A stretch of DNA of 64,000 nucleotides from Rheum nobile (GCA_027886185.1 WOAB01000211.1:3324001-3388000); one strand, 5' to 3'. Shown: positions 33,784 to 45,645, numbered from the stretch's first letter. The notes: generated from the letters alone by a model not told the origin. A program made the numbers and translations.

Positions 33784-34260
33784 AGCCTATTTAATTAGCT
33801 TTTCTATGTATTTCAGTACTTTCTGTTTTTAGCAGTTACTGATTTAGTAGTTGCTAGTTTTAGCTTATTTCCGGTTTTGGTGTGCGAGCCCATCTGCGTA
33901 TGGACTCGGCCCATTAGTTTATTTAGGCCCATCAAGGCCATGCACTCTTGGCTATATATAGCCTTCACTTGTAATCGTTTTAGTTTCGTTGAATATTATG
34001 CCTAAGCTTCGTAGTTGAGTTGGACTCCTCCCTTTAGGCCTCGACATCACAAATCTTCCGAGTCATTGTCTTTCTCTATTTCTCCCTCACGGCTGCCGCT
34101 ACACAGCCCCTTCACTCTCGCCCCATCCTCGCCCAAGCTAGCATAAAAGAGTCATGAACCTCAATTTCGGTGGTTCATACTTATCCGGTTACCAAGAGAA
34201 GGATCCGAGACCGCTTTCTACCTAGATCCGGCGTCAGACGAGATCTAAGCCATCAGATTT
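33784..34260 (+). mobile_element. Possible copia-type LTR remnant
   Basis: GGCTATATATAGCC (33950-33963) gives a TATA box with a plausible leader after it (CACTTGTAATCG, then T- and C-rich DNA). The stretch ends in GCCATCA, followed by GATTTGTATCAC, a decayed match to an initiator-Met primer-binding site. The left end is not defined. Confidence 0.35.
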
Positions 34261-34862
34261 GTATCACTTCTCTTCCAAGAAATGAGGCGCAAATTTAAGT
34301 TATTTAAACACTTGTTTTCATTAATAAATAATCAAAATGGGATTCTTGTATAACTTGGCTAAGTTATACTTGAGTTTTTCCCCGTCCAAAACACCTTTTT
34401 TTCTTTCTAGCGATTTGTTTATCTTTAATTCGTTTAATCGAGCATTCCTTCTCCAAAAATCACGAAGTTTTGAGAGATTGTTCATGAGTTCCTTAAAGTG
34501 TAGATTAATCCAGAATTTCATCGAATTTGTATGTCATTTTCCTCTTGCCTTATAGATGGGACCAAAACAGCATGTGCGATCATATCATAGGTTTTTTTTT
34601 ACCGAAATTGGTATCAGAGTTACGGGTTGAAAGGCAAGACTTCTATGTTGGAGAATCTACACCATGTCTTATGAGTATTGGGACGATTATGACTTTTTCT
34701 ACAAGCCACCGAAACAAGCTCCTAACACTATTACGATACGAACTACTATGATTAACCCAAACGACCATATAGGCAGTCTTCTTATGAAGATTGGTGTCGA
34801 TAATCTTCGATCTATCCCATTGATTATGACATTGGGATCAACTATAGAGACTCAAGGGCTTC
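34261..34862 (+). other. Unrecognised DNA with a primer-binding-like site
   Basis: AT-rich. TGGTATCAGAGT at 34609-34620 is one base from the initiator-Met primer-binding consensus. An open frame starts at 34664 (MSYEYWDDYDFF) and is cut by Athila-E. This may be the start of another retroelement; the family is not recognised. Confidence 0.35.
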
Positions 34863-34982
34863 TGATAGACAGTTAGTCGTGTATACCTAATAAAGAAAAC
34901 CTTAAACACCCAACTAATGTAGTCTGGCAAGTAAGGGTCGAACCCACAGAGAATCTAGTATTCTATCATGTTTGCAGAAATT

Positions 34983-36060
34983 GTCACTGCCGCTGATTGA
35001 ACTGTTGGTTCTGCTGGTTCCCATATCTCAGATTGGGGTGATCTCTCCACCCAGGATTGTAAGTGTTAGAGTATGGGTCATATCTTGGTCTAGGAGGTTC
35101 GAAACCTCCCATAGCATTCACCTTAATGGTAGGTTCTTGCAGTGTTGGACACGCATCAGTAGGGTGTAATGTGTCATAACAGATGCCACATGCCTTGACT
35201 TGTTGTGGACTTCCTTTCACCATAAAATGCTTCATCATCTCCTTCAACTCGTTCATATCAGATTACAGTAAAGATGATGGATGAGAGTCTGCGGCCTTTG
35301 CTGCGTGGGAGCCTGCTCTCTTGCTGAACTGCCTTGAGCCTTCAGATAGCTCAGAAAACATCTCAAATGTTGCAGCTGCAGTTTTATTCAGAATGTTACC
35401 GCCACATGTTGCGTTCACCATTCTACGCTCATCGTCAAGAAGCCCGCCATACAGATATAGAACGAGGTCTTGGTCAGAATAACCATGGTATGGACAACTT
35501 GATATTAACCTCTTGAATCTCTCATAGTACTCATACAAAGTCTCAGTAGCATGTTGTTCAATGTTGTTGATATTCTTCTTCAGGCTATTGAGCTTTGTTG
35601 TAGGAAAGTACTTCTCCAAAAAGGCTTTCTTCATCTTTTCCCATGTATCAATGCTTCCTAGAGCTAGATAGTAGAACCAGTCATTGGTCGAATCCTTCAG
35701 AGAGAAAGGAAAGGCCCTCAGCCTGATTTGGTCCTCTGTCACGCCCATTGGCTTCATACTGGTGCAGACAGCGTGGAACTCAGATAAGTGCTTGTTGGGG
35801 TCTTCACCATTCATCCCATGGAAGTGGGGTAGCAAGTGAATCAATCCAGACTTCAACTCAAAATTGACACCATCAGCCAACTCAGGAAATTGCATAGCAA
35901 GCGGTTGCTGCTCTAGATTCGGTGCAGTTAACTACCTCAAAGTGTGTTGTTCAGCCATCTCGAGTTGTTCACGAACGGTTCTACGGTTCCTGGAAAGTGT
36001 TCGCTCAATTTTTGTATCAAGATCTAAGATTGGAGAATTAGTAGCACGGGTGTGGACCAT
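34983..36060 (-). pseudogene. Gag of Athila-E, two stops
   Basis: One frame from MVHTRATNSPILDLD (36060), broken only by TAG at 35932-35934 and one stop at 35263-35265. The capsid region has FELKSGLIHLLPHFHGMNGE, NKHLSEFHAVC, NDWFYYLALGSI, WEKMKKAFLEKYFP and YEYYERFKRLISSCP, all typical of Athila Gag. A zinc-knuckle-like CGICYDTLHPTDAC follows near 35180, then a Tyr/Asn/Pro-rich tail. It ends at the deletion joint. This is the most readable capsid in the Athila set here. Confidence 0.85.
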
Positions 36061-36126
36061 AAGACAGGTCCACACAACAGTTGGTAAACAATCACACACA
36101 AACACGAAAAGAATAAAACTTATATT

Positions 36127-36143
36127 CTCCGGCAATGGTGCCA
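36127..36143 (-). other. Primer-binding site of Athila-E
   Basis: Minus-strand TGGCACCATTGCCGGAG sits four bases inside the 5' LTR, a diverged form of the Athila site in Athila-C. Confidence 0.75.
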
Positions 36144-36147
36144 AATT

Positions 36148-37186
36148 TGATAGGCAGTTAGTCGTGTATACCTAACAAAGAAAACCTTAAACACCCAACT
36201 AATGTAGTCTGGCAAGTAAGGGTCGAACCCACAGAGAATCAAGTTATCTATCCTGTTTGCAGAAATTGTTTATCAACAGTAACAAAGGGGTTTTTGATTG
36301 TTTTGTTCTAAACTATGAAATAAACTAGCAGAATTAATGATGATGTAAAAAGATATTGATGAAAGTACTCAGCCAGACAGATATCCACACTTCATATTGA
36401 TTGGTTGATCCTTGATTATCTCTAGTTCTTTAGACCAGTGAATGTTCCTATTCCTTTTATTAAGTTATTAACAGGACAACAAGACCCTGATAATACTAAC
36501 TATCAAACAACCAGGAAACTATCCAGATTCAATTCAATAGCAGCAGTAAGTTTAGGAATTTCAGCAGATACATGCAACATAAAACAACCAGTTTTACTTA
36601 GCATGCAATCAATTCTCTTCTACAATAAACTATCACAACCAGTTCTAGAATATCGTAGTTGCTACTTTGAATTAGATATTTCAACCAGAAACAATCCAAC
36701 TCTAGCAGAAGAATAATACTAATGGCCAATTAGCAAAACTCAAAGGGATTAAGCACAAGAGAATCAATAACATTCAAAGGAATAGAACAAGAATTATAAT
36801 CTCACAACCAAATCAAACGAAGGCTTCAATCGTCTGACTAAGCAAAGGAAACTTAGTTCTTCATAGTAAAATAGCAAAAACCTCTAATATGGAAAACTGT
36901 CGTAATGCTAATCTGATGAATGAATAAAACCTAAAGGAAACTAAGTACTTATAACCTAAGTAAATCTTCTAAAATAATAATATCCGAAATAACAAATTAT
37001 AAAATAAAGAAAATAAGGTAACAAGATAATCTGCGGCGAAATCTTCCCGCATAGTCTCTGATCTTCAAGGCCGCGATCGCGGTTTCCTCAGCCGCGCCCG
37101 CGGCTTATTCTTTGTGGCTCCCCAGCGAATCCTTCAATGGCCGCGATCGCGGCCCTCTAAACCGCGCCCACGGCTTACATTTCAAT
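36148..37186 (-). repeat. Athila-E 5' LTR, truncated
   Basis: Contains the U5 block (GGGTCGAACCCACAGAG near 36220) and a GC-rich cluster at 37070-37172: two CCGCGATCGCGG, one CCGCGCCCGCGG and one decayed copy. The outer ~200 bp expected from Athila-C and -D are missing at the 37187 joint. Confidence 0.75.
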
Positions 37187-37417
37187 AGCTTCTTGTACCC
37201 CCCACTTAGTCGGAAACTTTATGGTTTGATGACAAGTGGAAGGTACAGCTTTCATGGCGTGAATCCAGGGCCTGCCGAGGATCGCATTGTATGGGGATGG
37301 GCATTCGAGTATTAAAAACTTTACCTGTTGGTTAACTCCACCAGCATACATTATCAACACAATTTCCCCAAGACTATGTTTGACTTCTCCACTGAATCCG
37401 ACTAGCGGAGTGGACTT
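37187..37417 (-). pseudogene. Protease fragment of a third Tat copy
   Basis: Encodes STPLVGFSGEVKHSLGEIV and AILGRPWIHAMKAV on the minus strand. It overlaps the Tat-B protease end at 29510-29580 with clear divergence, so it is not the continuation of Tat-B. The Tekay-like LTR interrupts it at 37418. Confidence 0.75.
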
Positions 37418-39835
37418 TGTAACACCCCCAAATATATATCCTTGAAAGGTATTACCGCCAGTGACCCCGGATTTCACATCCGAAGCCACTCAGGCTTGAC
37501 CAGTTTATATAAATCATAAAACAACAATTATAATACAAAATATCATAACTTTAAAGCAAACACTTTGGAATTTCATCCATGATTCAAAATACATAATTAA
37601 ATAGATTACAACGGAAGTCTTGAAAGTAAAAAGCATAAAAGTCTTGATCGAAATCGATCACCCGCCAAGGAATCTCAACCTGGTAAAACTCTTTGAAATC
37701 CCAACTGCCTTCGTCGTCGTTTCTAGCCTTCATCGGAACTGCAGTTTATCTGATGTGCCGTATGAGACGGATGACACCAGCCAACCATGCAAGGGAATAT
37801 AATCGGTTGGTTAGTCTAATGAAAGACTATGCAAGGGAAAATCAGATAGGTTCTTAGTAATCGTATTAGGTTAGACTCATCGTTTCTCGAATAAAAATCG
37901 ATGACGATAGTCAACCACCATACTCCTACGGAAATATACGAAAAGGCATGATCAAGAGAAGACTCTGAGAGAATGAGTCTTAAGGAAACATATGAAGAGA
38001 AGACTCCAACGAATTAAGTCTTATCGGGAAGTATGACAAATGTCTAGAACATTATAATTACACACAAGCGTTTAAAACGACTTGATGTTTCGGTTCACGA
38101 CCAACCTCACCGCGTAATGTGAATTCAAATTGGAAAGAGAACTTTACTTTGATCAAAGTCTAGATGAGTTTTCCTAGTTGCACTATTTCCTAGCTGCACT
38201 ACTCGCCAAAGGGTATATTAATTATGTGCACAACGGCACTTATCTTGTTTAATTCCAAAACGAACATTCACGTTACAAGCTTTTAAGATCTCCTCAAAAG
38301 AGATATCGGATCTCCATACCAGAGATATCACGGGGAATAAATCCCACGGAATAAATCCCAAATGGCTGCACCAGCTGTGTGCACGTACCCTGAGTAAGGG
38401 TATGGTCATGACCGGAAAAGTACTAGAGGAATAATCCTCCTAGCACCTAGTTATAAAGAAACCACTAAACCTCGCAAGGTACATAGTGGTCCTAGGAATA
38501 CTTGTGCTAACTAAACAGTTCAACACAGTAATAGTTCACATCAAAGCCACCGGGGCCAAACACAGATAAAATAGCGTTGTTCTAGCAATATACAACCTAT
38601 CGTAATATCCGTATTTAATCATATATATATATAATAGCGTTGTTCTAGCAATATACAACCTATTATAATATCTCTTTTTAAATCACATACAGTTATCAAA
38701 ACTTTTCCCAGACGAAAACAACAATTCATCCCAAATTAATTAACAATTAAACAATTGAAAATCAATATAAATATGGAATGATAAGCAAGAGCAAACCGCC
38801 ACTTGCCTTAGATTTAGACGAAGCTCAACGAAGCTCGAGATGACGGATTTCCGGGTCCGAAACGAGGAAGAACCTGGATTATGGTTTCCTACGGAACGAC
38901 CCATAACGAAACCCTAAGTTATATTCGACAATAAATAGTACGAATCTAAAGAAAAACGAACGAAATCGAAGGAACAAAAGTCCCAAACGAGATCACAAAG
39001 CCCAAGCCACCACCACACTCGCCCAGGCCCACCGCGGGTGCGGTGGCCTTGACCGCGGGTGTGGTGGCCTTGACCGCGGGTGCGGCGAGGCTACAGAGGT
39101 GAGACGCCGACAACGAAAACTCACCGGGGAAGACGATGGGGCTCGACTTGGGTTGGTTTCGACTTCCAAACTCCTTGTGTCACTAACGACCACCTTGAGG
39201 GCACCTCCTCCTCCTATGGCAACTCCGGCGACGACCTTGAAGAACTCAGGCGACACTTGCAACTCCGGCGACAATGGTAGTGAAAGAAAGAGAGATTTGA
39301 GGGAGAGAGAGAGAGTGGAATGGCCTCCTCCTCTTAGCCTCCTCCTTTTATAGGCCATCAAGGAGCCAGAAGGAGTCCAGCTGGCCCCCTCTCCCACCGC
39401 CTCACCGGGGACAAGATCGGCAAGAAGCTCAAACGAGTTCGGCGGAGCAGAGAAGCCATCATCATGGCGTGGGTGCTGTGGGTCTCACCGCGGGGTACGG
39501 TGGCGACCAGTTCTTGACCGCGGGGTGCGGTGGGTATGGTCGCGGGTGCGGTCAAGGCCAATTTTGTGCCTTTTGCCCATTTTTGACCGGGAAGCCCATT
39601 TTTGACCGAGAAGAATCTTGGATATGGGTTTTAATCTCGGGTTAAATATATTCGTACCCTAACAAATATTCTAAGTCCCGAAAATAAATCGAACGTATTT
39701 TAAACCACTCAAGGAATTATTTCGGAGATCATGGATGTTACGGAAAATCCGAACTCTTCTGAAAGCGAAATAATTATTGAACGAAGGTTGGGAAAAATTA
39801 CCCAAATATCCTTACTAAAAATGAGGTGTATTACA
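37418..39835 (-). repeat. 3' LTR of Tekay-like element
   Basis: 2418 bp. TGTAACACCCCC on the plus strand at the left and GTGTATTACA at the right. It carries GC-rich clusters at 39031-39090 (a 21-bp minisatellite) and 39487-39559, and an AT run near 38620. Confidence 0.8.
39031..39090 (-). repeat. 21-bp minisatellite with CCGCACCCGCGG dyads
   Basis: Three dyads start at 39032, 39053 and 39074, exactly 21 bp apart. The first and third are CCGCGGGTGCGG, the reverse complement of the Athila-C 12-mer; the middle one has GTGTGG. Spacer TGGCCTTGA is shared. Confidence 0.85.
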
Positions 39836-42719
39836 TCACTTCCCCCATAAAAGAAGTTTCGACCCCGAAACTTGGCCGATAACATCTCAGAGAAGCAATC
39901 CTTATTCTAAGCTATTCAACCCTACAATCTTCTTACCATATCCAACCTATTCTACCATGCTATCCCCATGGTAATATGAGGGTTATTACATTACTACCCC
40001 CTTAAAATAGTTTCGACCCCGAAACTAGCATCGCTGAACTAAGGGTGACTGTTTCATCATAATCTCACTATCTGATCTTAACTTCCTTAATCATTGCATC
40101 CATGTACTTGCTCCTGGAACACGATCTGATTCCTTAACCATATCTATGTATCGTATATCCTTAAATAAGTTTGGTTTTCGAAACCTGTATCCCAAAATCG
40201 AATCACTTACTCGATCAAGATTCCACTTACAACACACTGCCTACCTTCCTTATTCTATTAGGATAGGTATGACCAGCCATGGGATTACCATTTCTTAATC
40301 AAAGTGTCCACTAAAACCTCCAATATAACCTTGCGGTCATGCCCTCTTCCTCCTGAAGACCTTAATGTCCTTACATAGAAGGATACAACATCTTTCCACT
40401 AACCTCCTTTCGACAATCCGATCTTCGAGTACATATATAGAATTCAACTATACCTTAACTTAGTACCTCCTTTGTCATATAGACCTAAATCCTTACATAC
40501 ACGGCTCACCTATTACCTCAGGTACCTTAATCACATTTGGCCCTTGTGCCATATCTTTAACTCAAAATCCATACTCATATGATCCCACAATTGGTCACGC
40601 CACAACCTCTGTCCGATTATCTCAACATGATTCACCAATCCATTCATCAGGATTCTACTCTTGTCTCACCCAAACGTACTATACGATCACCTTAACAAAT
40701 GTGGGTCACCTTTTTCCTCAAGTCTACTTGATATCATCCGCAAACCTTATCTCTATATATTATGCCATGCAATCATTCTCACTATATCCATAAGACCTTG
40801 ACTACTTTGTAATAATGGTCTCCAAAAATTATCATAACAACATTATTGTACCTTCAATAGGAGAACACGCATCTCTCTTTCAGTTTCCTTATATACACAA
40901 CCCCAAAGTTCACTCATTAACTCCTTATAACCCGAATATCAAATCTTATCAACCTCGAAACATTACACCTTTAATTTCTTCAAAGATACCTTCCACAATT
41001 CCGTCATTTATCTGAAAGTAAGTTTGACCTTATGCCATCTCTAACCAAAAATCCTTACGAGAATAATTTAACGCATTCCTTTAAGCAATCTCTATCTTAA
41101 ATCCTTTAAGATTCCTTAACTTTCTTCAAGAATAATCACAAGATTTATTCATATGTTCCCCAAACAAATCACATGAGATATTACTCTTATTTCCTCAAAG
41201 TATCATATTACTAAAGGATTCATTATCAACAGAATCAATCATTTGTGTCCTAACCCTCCAGTAGATATACACAAGTAATATTGTTACCTTACTCCTTAAT
41301 CACACATAAACTTAATCTATGTACTAAATCCTTTAGTTTATCGAAATCATCAATATGATCGATCCTTAAACTGTAATCCTTTCAATAAGGGTTGTACTAT
41401 ACGCCTTATGGATGGCTCACCTACACAAGGTCCAAATATCGAACCTTGTAAATTCCCAAGTGTCACAACTCTTCATTCCCTGAAAGGACAACTTCCCAAT
41501 TTCAATCACTTGGCCCACTTAAACTTGGCCCTAAAGTTCACTGCCAACTCAGATCTCTAATTTCCTCGAAACAAGATTGCAATAAATCGATTAGCACAGT
41601 TGTGCCTAATCACTTTATTTCCCTTAACGTGACATTTGATTGCCATAATAGACATCAATCACTCTCTGTCCAATTATTTATGTCGCTTCTCTTAAGGAAG
41701 CTTCATAACGGATCTTAGGTACATCTCCCAAGACAATACCTATGACTTCACAAAAATGTACTTTTATGTAACGTTCCGCCACTTTGGGCCGGCCCACTCA
41801 CAGGGTTGCATTCCATATACCCCAACCCATCACTAGTGGCACCAATTTAATCGCCACTTCCAGTAGGTTGTTGGAGAGACTCGAACCTGAGACCTCTCCC
41901 TTTACCAAGCAGCAAAACGCTAACTTGATATCATCTGTTTAGGGAATTGGATCCCCTATGAACTATCCCTTATATCCATTTACCCTTTTCTCAACAATCT
42001 ATCCACATCAATGCTTACAACATGAACTCACAACTAGGCATTCTGGACTTCGCATTAGTCCTCCCCTATATACTTTTACCAGAACGAATGTTCAAGGTAC
42101 ACATATGAGAGATAACCCTTAATCTCATAGAGCATTAACCACACATCATTGTTCCTTCTATATAATACGAAATTTTGGTAAAGTTCAAATCATGAGATAA
42201 CGATCATCTGCTCAGTGAAGGGAGTAATTAATGTCATACCGATGCGACATTACTCCAAGAACAAAGAGAGATTCCTAAGAATGGATCTACTAATTCAATA
42301 ATAGAGTCGACCCTGGTGTTAACCATGTAGGGAACGAACACCTCGATTCCATACGTTACCCCTCTTTTGCGAGTCCTGACAGTCTTTATCCATACGACAT
42401 AACTGTTTTTGGCACTCACGGAGCCTCGTATGAACGAACAATTTGCAATAGTGATGAATTTAGTAATTTCCGAAACAAGGGAAAACTCCTCCATTGATCA
42501 AAACATTACAGAAAACATCTGATAGAAAGTCGAGTAGACAGATTACTGAACTTTGGAGACTATCGACACAAGTCGTTACTCCTTACTCTTATGGAAAGGT
42601 TTAACAAAAGTACAGTTAATCGATCAGGGTTCTCCCCCGTCATCTTGACACATCATGAAGAGTCGTTGCCCCTGGCCTGAAGACTCTATAGGCGCCTTGC
42701 CTTTATTACGAGCCATAGA
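39836..42719 (-). other. Non-coding interior of Tekay-like element
   Basis: Begins with the purine-rich border (39836-39860). The same border (GTTTCGACCCCGAAAC and a TATTACA end) recurs about 155 bp away at 39981-40030, so the LTR/interior joint is duplicated. The rest is C- and T-rich on the plus strand with short frames only. One 86-codon frame (42234-42494) has no recognised motif. No pol motif was found. Confidence 0.5.
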
Positions 42720-44152
42720 TTACTCAAGAGTAGATAGCTCTGGCTTTGGGTTTTGCCCTTTGCCAATATTTGAGGCTTGATAAGACTGCGTTGGTCCTTG
42801 GCCCTTCTTTCTACAGTATGTTTTCATGTGGCCTTCTTTCCCACAGTTATAACATACTCGCTTCTCTTTTTGGCAATTAAGACTTTTATGCCCAACTTCA
42901 CCACAGTTGTGGCACTGAATCACTCTGCTACTCCAACCCGAGCCTCTGGCATAGTCAGACTGAGTCGTCTCGGTCTTAGCACGACCAGACTTCTCAAACT
43001 TGGTAGGCGACGCCCATCGCTTGAATGAACCAACCTGACGATCCTGTTGCCCACCCTTTCCCTTAACTTGCTTCTCCCGCTTTTGGGCGGATTCTTCCAA
43101 CGTGACCTCTATCCTTTAGGCCGCATCCACATATTGTTCTAACATAGAACATCCGTGACGCACCATTAGAGGTTTGATTTCTAGATTCATCCATCCATGG
43201 AAGTACCAGATCTTTTGTTCTTTGCTTGACACCTCTGGCCTAGCATATTGCAACAATTGATTGAACTTAGCTGCAAGCTCAGTCACCTTTAACCCATCCG
43301 TCTTCAGATAGAGGAACTCCTTATGTTTTTCTTCCCTCATAGCTCGGGAGAAGAAACGATCAGTCATTTTGGCTTTGAACATCCCCCAGTTCAAACCAGG
43401 GTGATCTGCTAGGCCGGTACCTTCCCACCATTCGCTAGCTACCTCCTCCAGCTGAAGGGAAGCAATGTGCACCTTCTCAACTTCAGTGCACTCAACATTG
43501 CGGAACAATCGTTCCATGTGCGAGAACCAATGTGCCACCCTGACTGGCTTTCATTTCCCCTCATAGCTATTATGCCTCATAGAGCTTATGGCCTTCAGTG
43601 CTCGGCCATAGTCGCCTCTATTCCTGACCGCATCTTCTCGGGGTACATGGATATTTGGCTCCTCGAATAGGAATCTCCCGAGCGACAAGAAAAAATTGCT
43701 CGGAGACTATAGTTCTTAACAAAACGAACACTGAAATACTACAAAGGAACTACTAAAGTCAACATTGGCCCTTATCATGGCGCCATGAAACATTTCCTGT
43801 AATCTCCACTCCTCATACAAGGCTTCTTCGAACGGGGTTTACCATCGGAATCCGGCGATGGACTTCTCACCCTGCTCGGCCCTGGAGCACACGACTCATC
43901 CCTTGGTCTTGCCCTTCTTCGAGCATGCTCAACCGCCTCGTCCATCTGGCGGTGCTCTTCAGGGGAAAACATCTGACTTAGGCGAAGTGCCTCTCGCGAG
44001 TCAGGACTCAACATTAGCCTTCTCTGAGCAGGAATAGGCTGTGAGTTCTCAGATGCATTTTGTAGACCATTTCTTCTTCTGGGAAATACCACCTCGTTAA
44101 GTGTATCCCAATCGGACGAAGTCAATGGCGAGTACTCTTGCTCAGGCGGCAA
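42720..44152 (-). pseudogene. Gag of Tekay-like element
   Basis: Three blocks. 44152-43775 is a basic, Arg/Ser-rich N-terminal part (MPPEQEYSPLTSSDWD). After a frameshift, 43538-43116 is the capsid (retrotransposon gag) domain with WFSHMERLFRNVECTE, ASEWWEGTGL, FKAKMTDRFFS and FLYLKTDGLKVTELAAKF. After one TAA, in the same frame, 43100-42720 has two CCHC zinc knuckles, CHNCGEVGHKSLNC and CYNCGKEGHMKTYC. The packaging protein is thus nearly complete apart from one frameshift and one stop. Confidence 0.8.
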
Positions 44153-44198
44153 CTCCGGTCTTGGATAGTGACAAGGCCGGAAACCGGTGTCGTTTTCC

Positions 44199-44857
44199 TG
44201 TCAAAGAAATCCTAATTCACCTACTAAAGAGTATAGCAAGCAAGTCAGGGTCGATCCCATAGGGAGTCGGTTATCTGTATGCAATTAACGTGTGACTAAC
44301 AAGTAGCAGGGGGGGTTTCAGAATATTCGCAGAGTAACAGAGATGCAAGCTTTAAAAGAAGAAGAAATATGATGAGGGGAAGTATTCCACTAGACAAATA
44401 TCCACACTGCATATGAAACAGGTTGATCACTGATAACTATTGTTCCAAGTTCTTTTCACAATCTTATAGTTGTTCCCATCCTGATCTTAAGTACTACCAA
44501 TTCTCACAGTTGTTGATAGACTTATCATGATATCAATGGAAGAAAACCTTACCACTAACAAAGCAATAGCGATGCACACAAGGATATAAGATACATGCAA
44601 ATAGAAGAAAACCTTACTACTTAACATGCAAATAATTCTCTCTCACAATTGCGCACTCGTATTCCACTATATGCAACAATTGTGTTTGCCACTAGGTAAG
44701 CACTCGGATTCCACTATATGCAAACCCTAGCACTATGATAGATGTCGAAAAACCTAGTTAGCTACGCTAGAAGAATCAACATAAACCAATAGACAATATG
44801 CTTGAGAGAATTAAACCAACTTTATAAGATATAGAACAAGGAATAGAAATCTCACAA
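44199..44857 (-). mobile_element. Athila LTR fragment (G)
   Basis: Follows the U5 pattern (GAGTATAGCAAGCAAG, GGGTCGATCCCATAGGGAG near 44250, G tract near 44310) and aligns with fragment F. It stops at 44857, the left joint of the duplicated segment. Neither natural LTR end is certain. Confidence 0.65.
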
Positions 44858-45222
44858 CCACTCGGGGTAGTTTACTTCCCTTATCTTTCCTGTTTCCAGC
44901 AGGCTCCTGACCTCGTCGTCGACAATCTTGTTTCGCTCCAGGGTGAATTTCCTGCGCTTTTGCTTCACAGGGGGTGAGATGGATCTACGTTCAATTTATG
45001 GGTAATAACGTTTGGAGATATACCGATCATATCCTCATGCAACCACGCAAAACAATCAGCATTGGACCTGAGGAAATCCATAATTTGTTGTCTGGTCGAG
45101 TCGTCCAGGTCCGACCCGACCCTTACCGTTTGGTTTGGCTTTGAAGGATCTAGCACGATCTCGTCAAGTTTTTCCATTTCTGGTTCTACGTATCGACTAG
45201 ATCCTTCGTCGAGCTGTGATTG

Positions 45223-45645
45223 CTATGCGATCTTATGTTCGACAGCGCTTTTCATGGAGGCGACATAGCATTCCTTGGCCATCCTCTGGTCTCCTTTGAT
45301 TTCTTGGACTCCCCACTTGGTAGGGAACTTGATGATTTGATGGTACGTCGAGGGTACCAACTTCATAGCATGTATCCATGGCCTGCCAAGAATGAAATTA
45401 TAGGAAGATGGGCAGTCTAGGACTAGAAATTTCACCTATTGGTTTACTCCTCCGGCGTATGTCGTAAGAACAATTTCGCCGATAGTATGTTTAACTTCGC
45501 CGCTGAATCCGACTAGTGGAGTCGATTTCTTGATAAGATCATCTTCGCCCAGACCCATCCCTTTGAGGGCGTCGAAGGTCAAGATATTGGTTGAACTTCT
45601 TGTATCGCTTAGTACTCTACGTATCAAACAGTTTCTAATAGACAA
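45223..45645 (-). pseudogene. Tat-A protease, duplicate
   Basis: As 19261-19683, but DTG has become DTR (45598-45600) and CILGRPW has become FILGRPW. Same internal stop at 45436. Confidence 0.8.

Larger units (their letters stand above)
34863..37186 (-). mobile_element. Athila element with large deletion (Athila-E)
   Basis: Minus strand. The left end is only the last ~120 bp of the 3' LTR (34863-34982, TGATAGACAG on the plus strand), joined directly to gag. Then come gag, the primer-binding site and a 5' LTR (36148-37186) truncated at its outer end. Protease, pol and most of the 3' LTR were lost in one deletion. Both LTR pieces start with TGATAG(A/G)CAGTTAGTCG, so they belong to one family. 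Confidence 0.8.
37418..44198 (-). mobile_element. Tekay-like gag-only retrotransposon, 5' LTR missing
   Basis: Minus strand. A 2418-bp 3' LTR (37418-39835), a 2.9-kb non-coding stretch, gag (42720-44152) and then truncation near 44198 by an Athila LTR fragment. The joint AAACTTCTTTTATGGGGGAAG then TGTAATACACC is the usual form of the pol/3' LTR border in Tekay (Del) elements. No protease, reverse transcriptase or integrase can be read. This fits the non-autonomous TR-GAG/LARD description. The target duplication is unknown because the 5' end is lost. Confidence 0.7.

Noticed and set aside
34863..37186. Athila-E as a complete short element
   Set aside because: Its left LTR is only about 120 bp and its right LTR lacks the outer end, so the size reflects deletion and truncation.
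29583..37417. 37187-37417 as the continuation of Tat-B after nested insertions
   Set aside because: It overlaps the Tat-B protease end at 29510-29580 with clear divergence, so it comes from another Tat copy.
42234..42494. 86-codon minus-strand frame in the Tekay-like interior
   Set aside because: No retroelement or host motif is visible, and it stands alone in decayed DNA.
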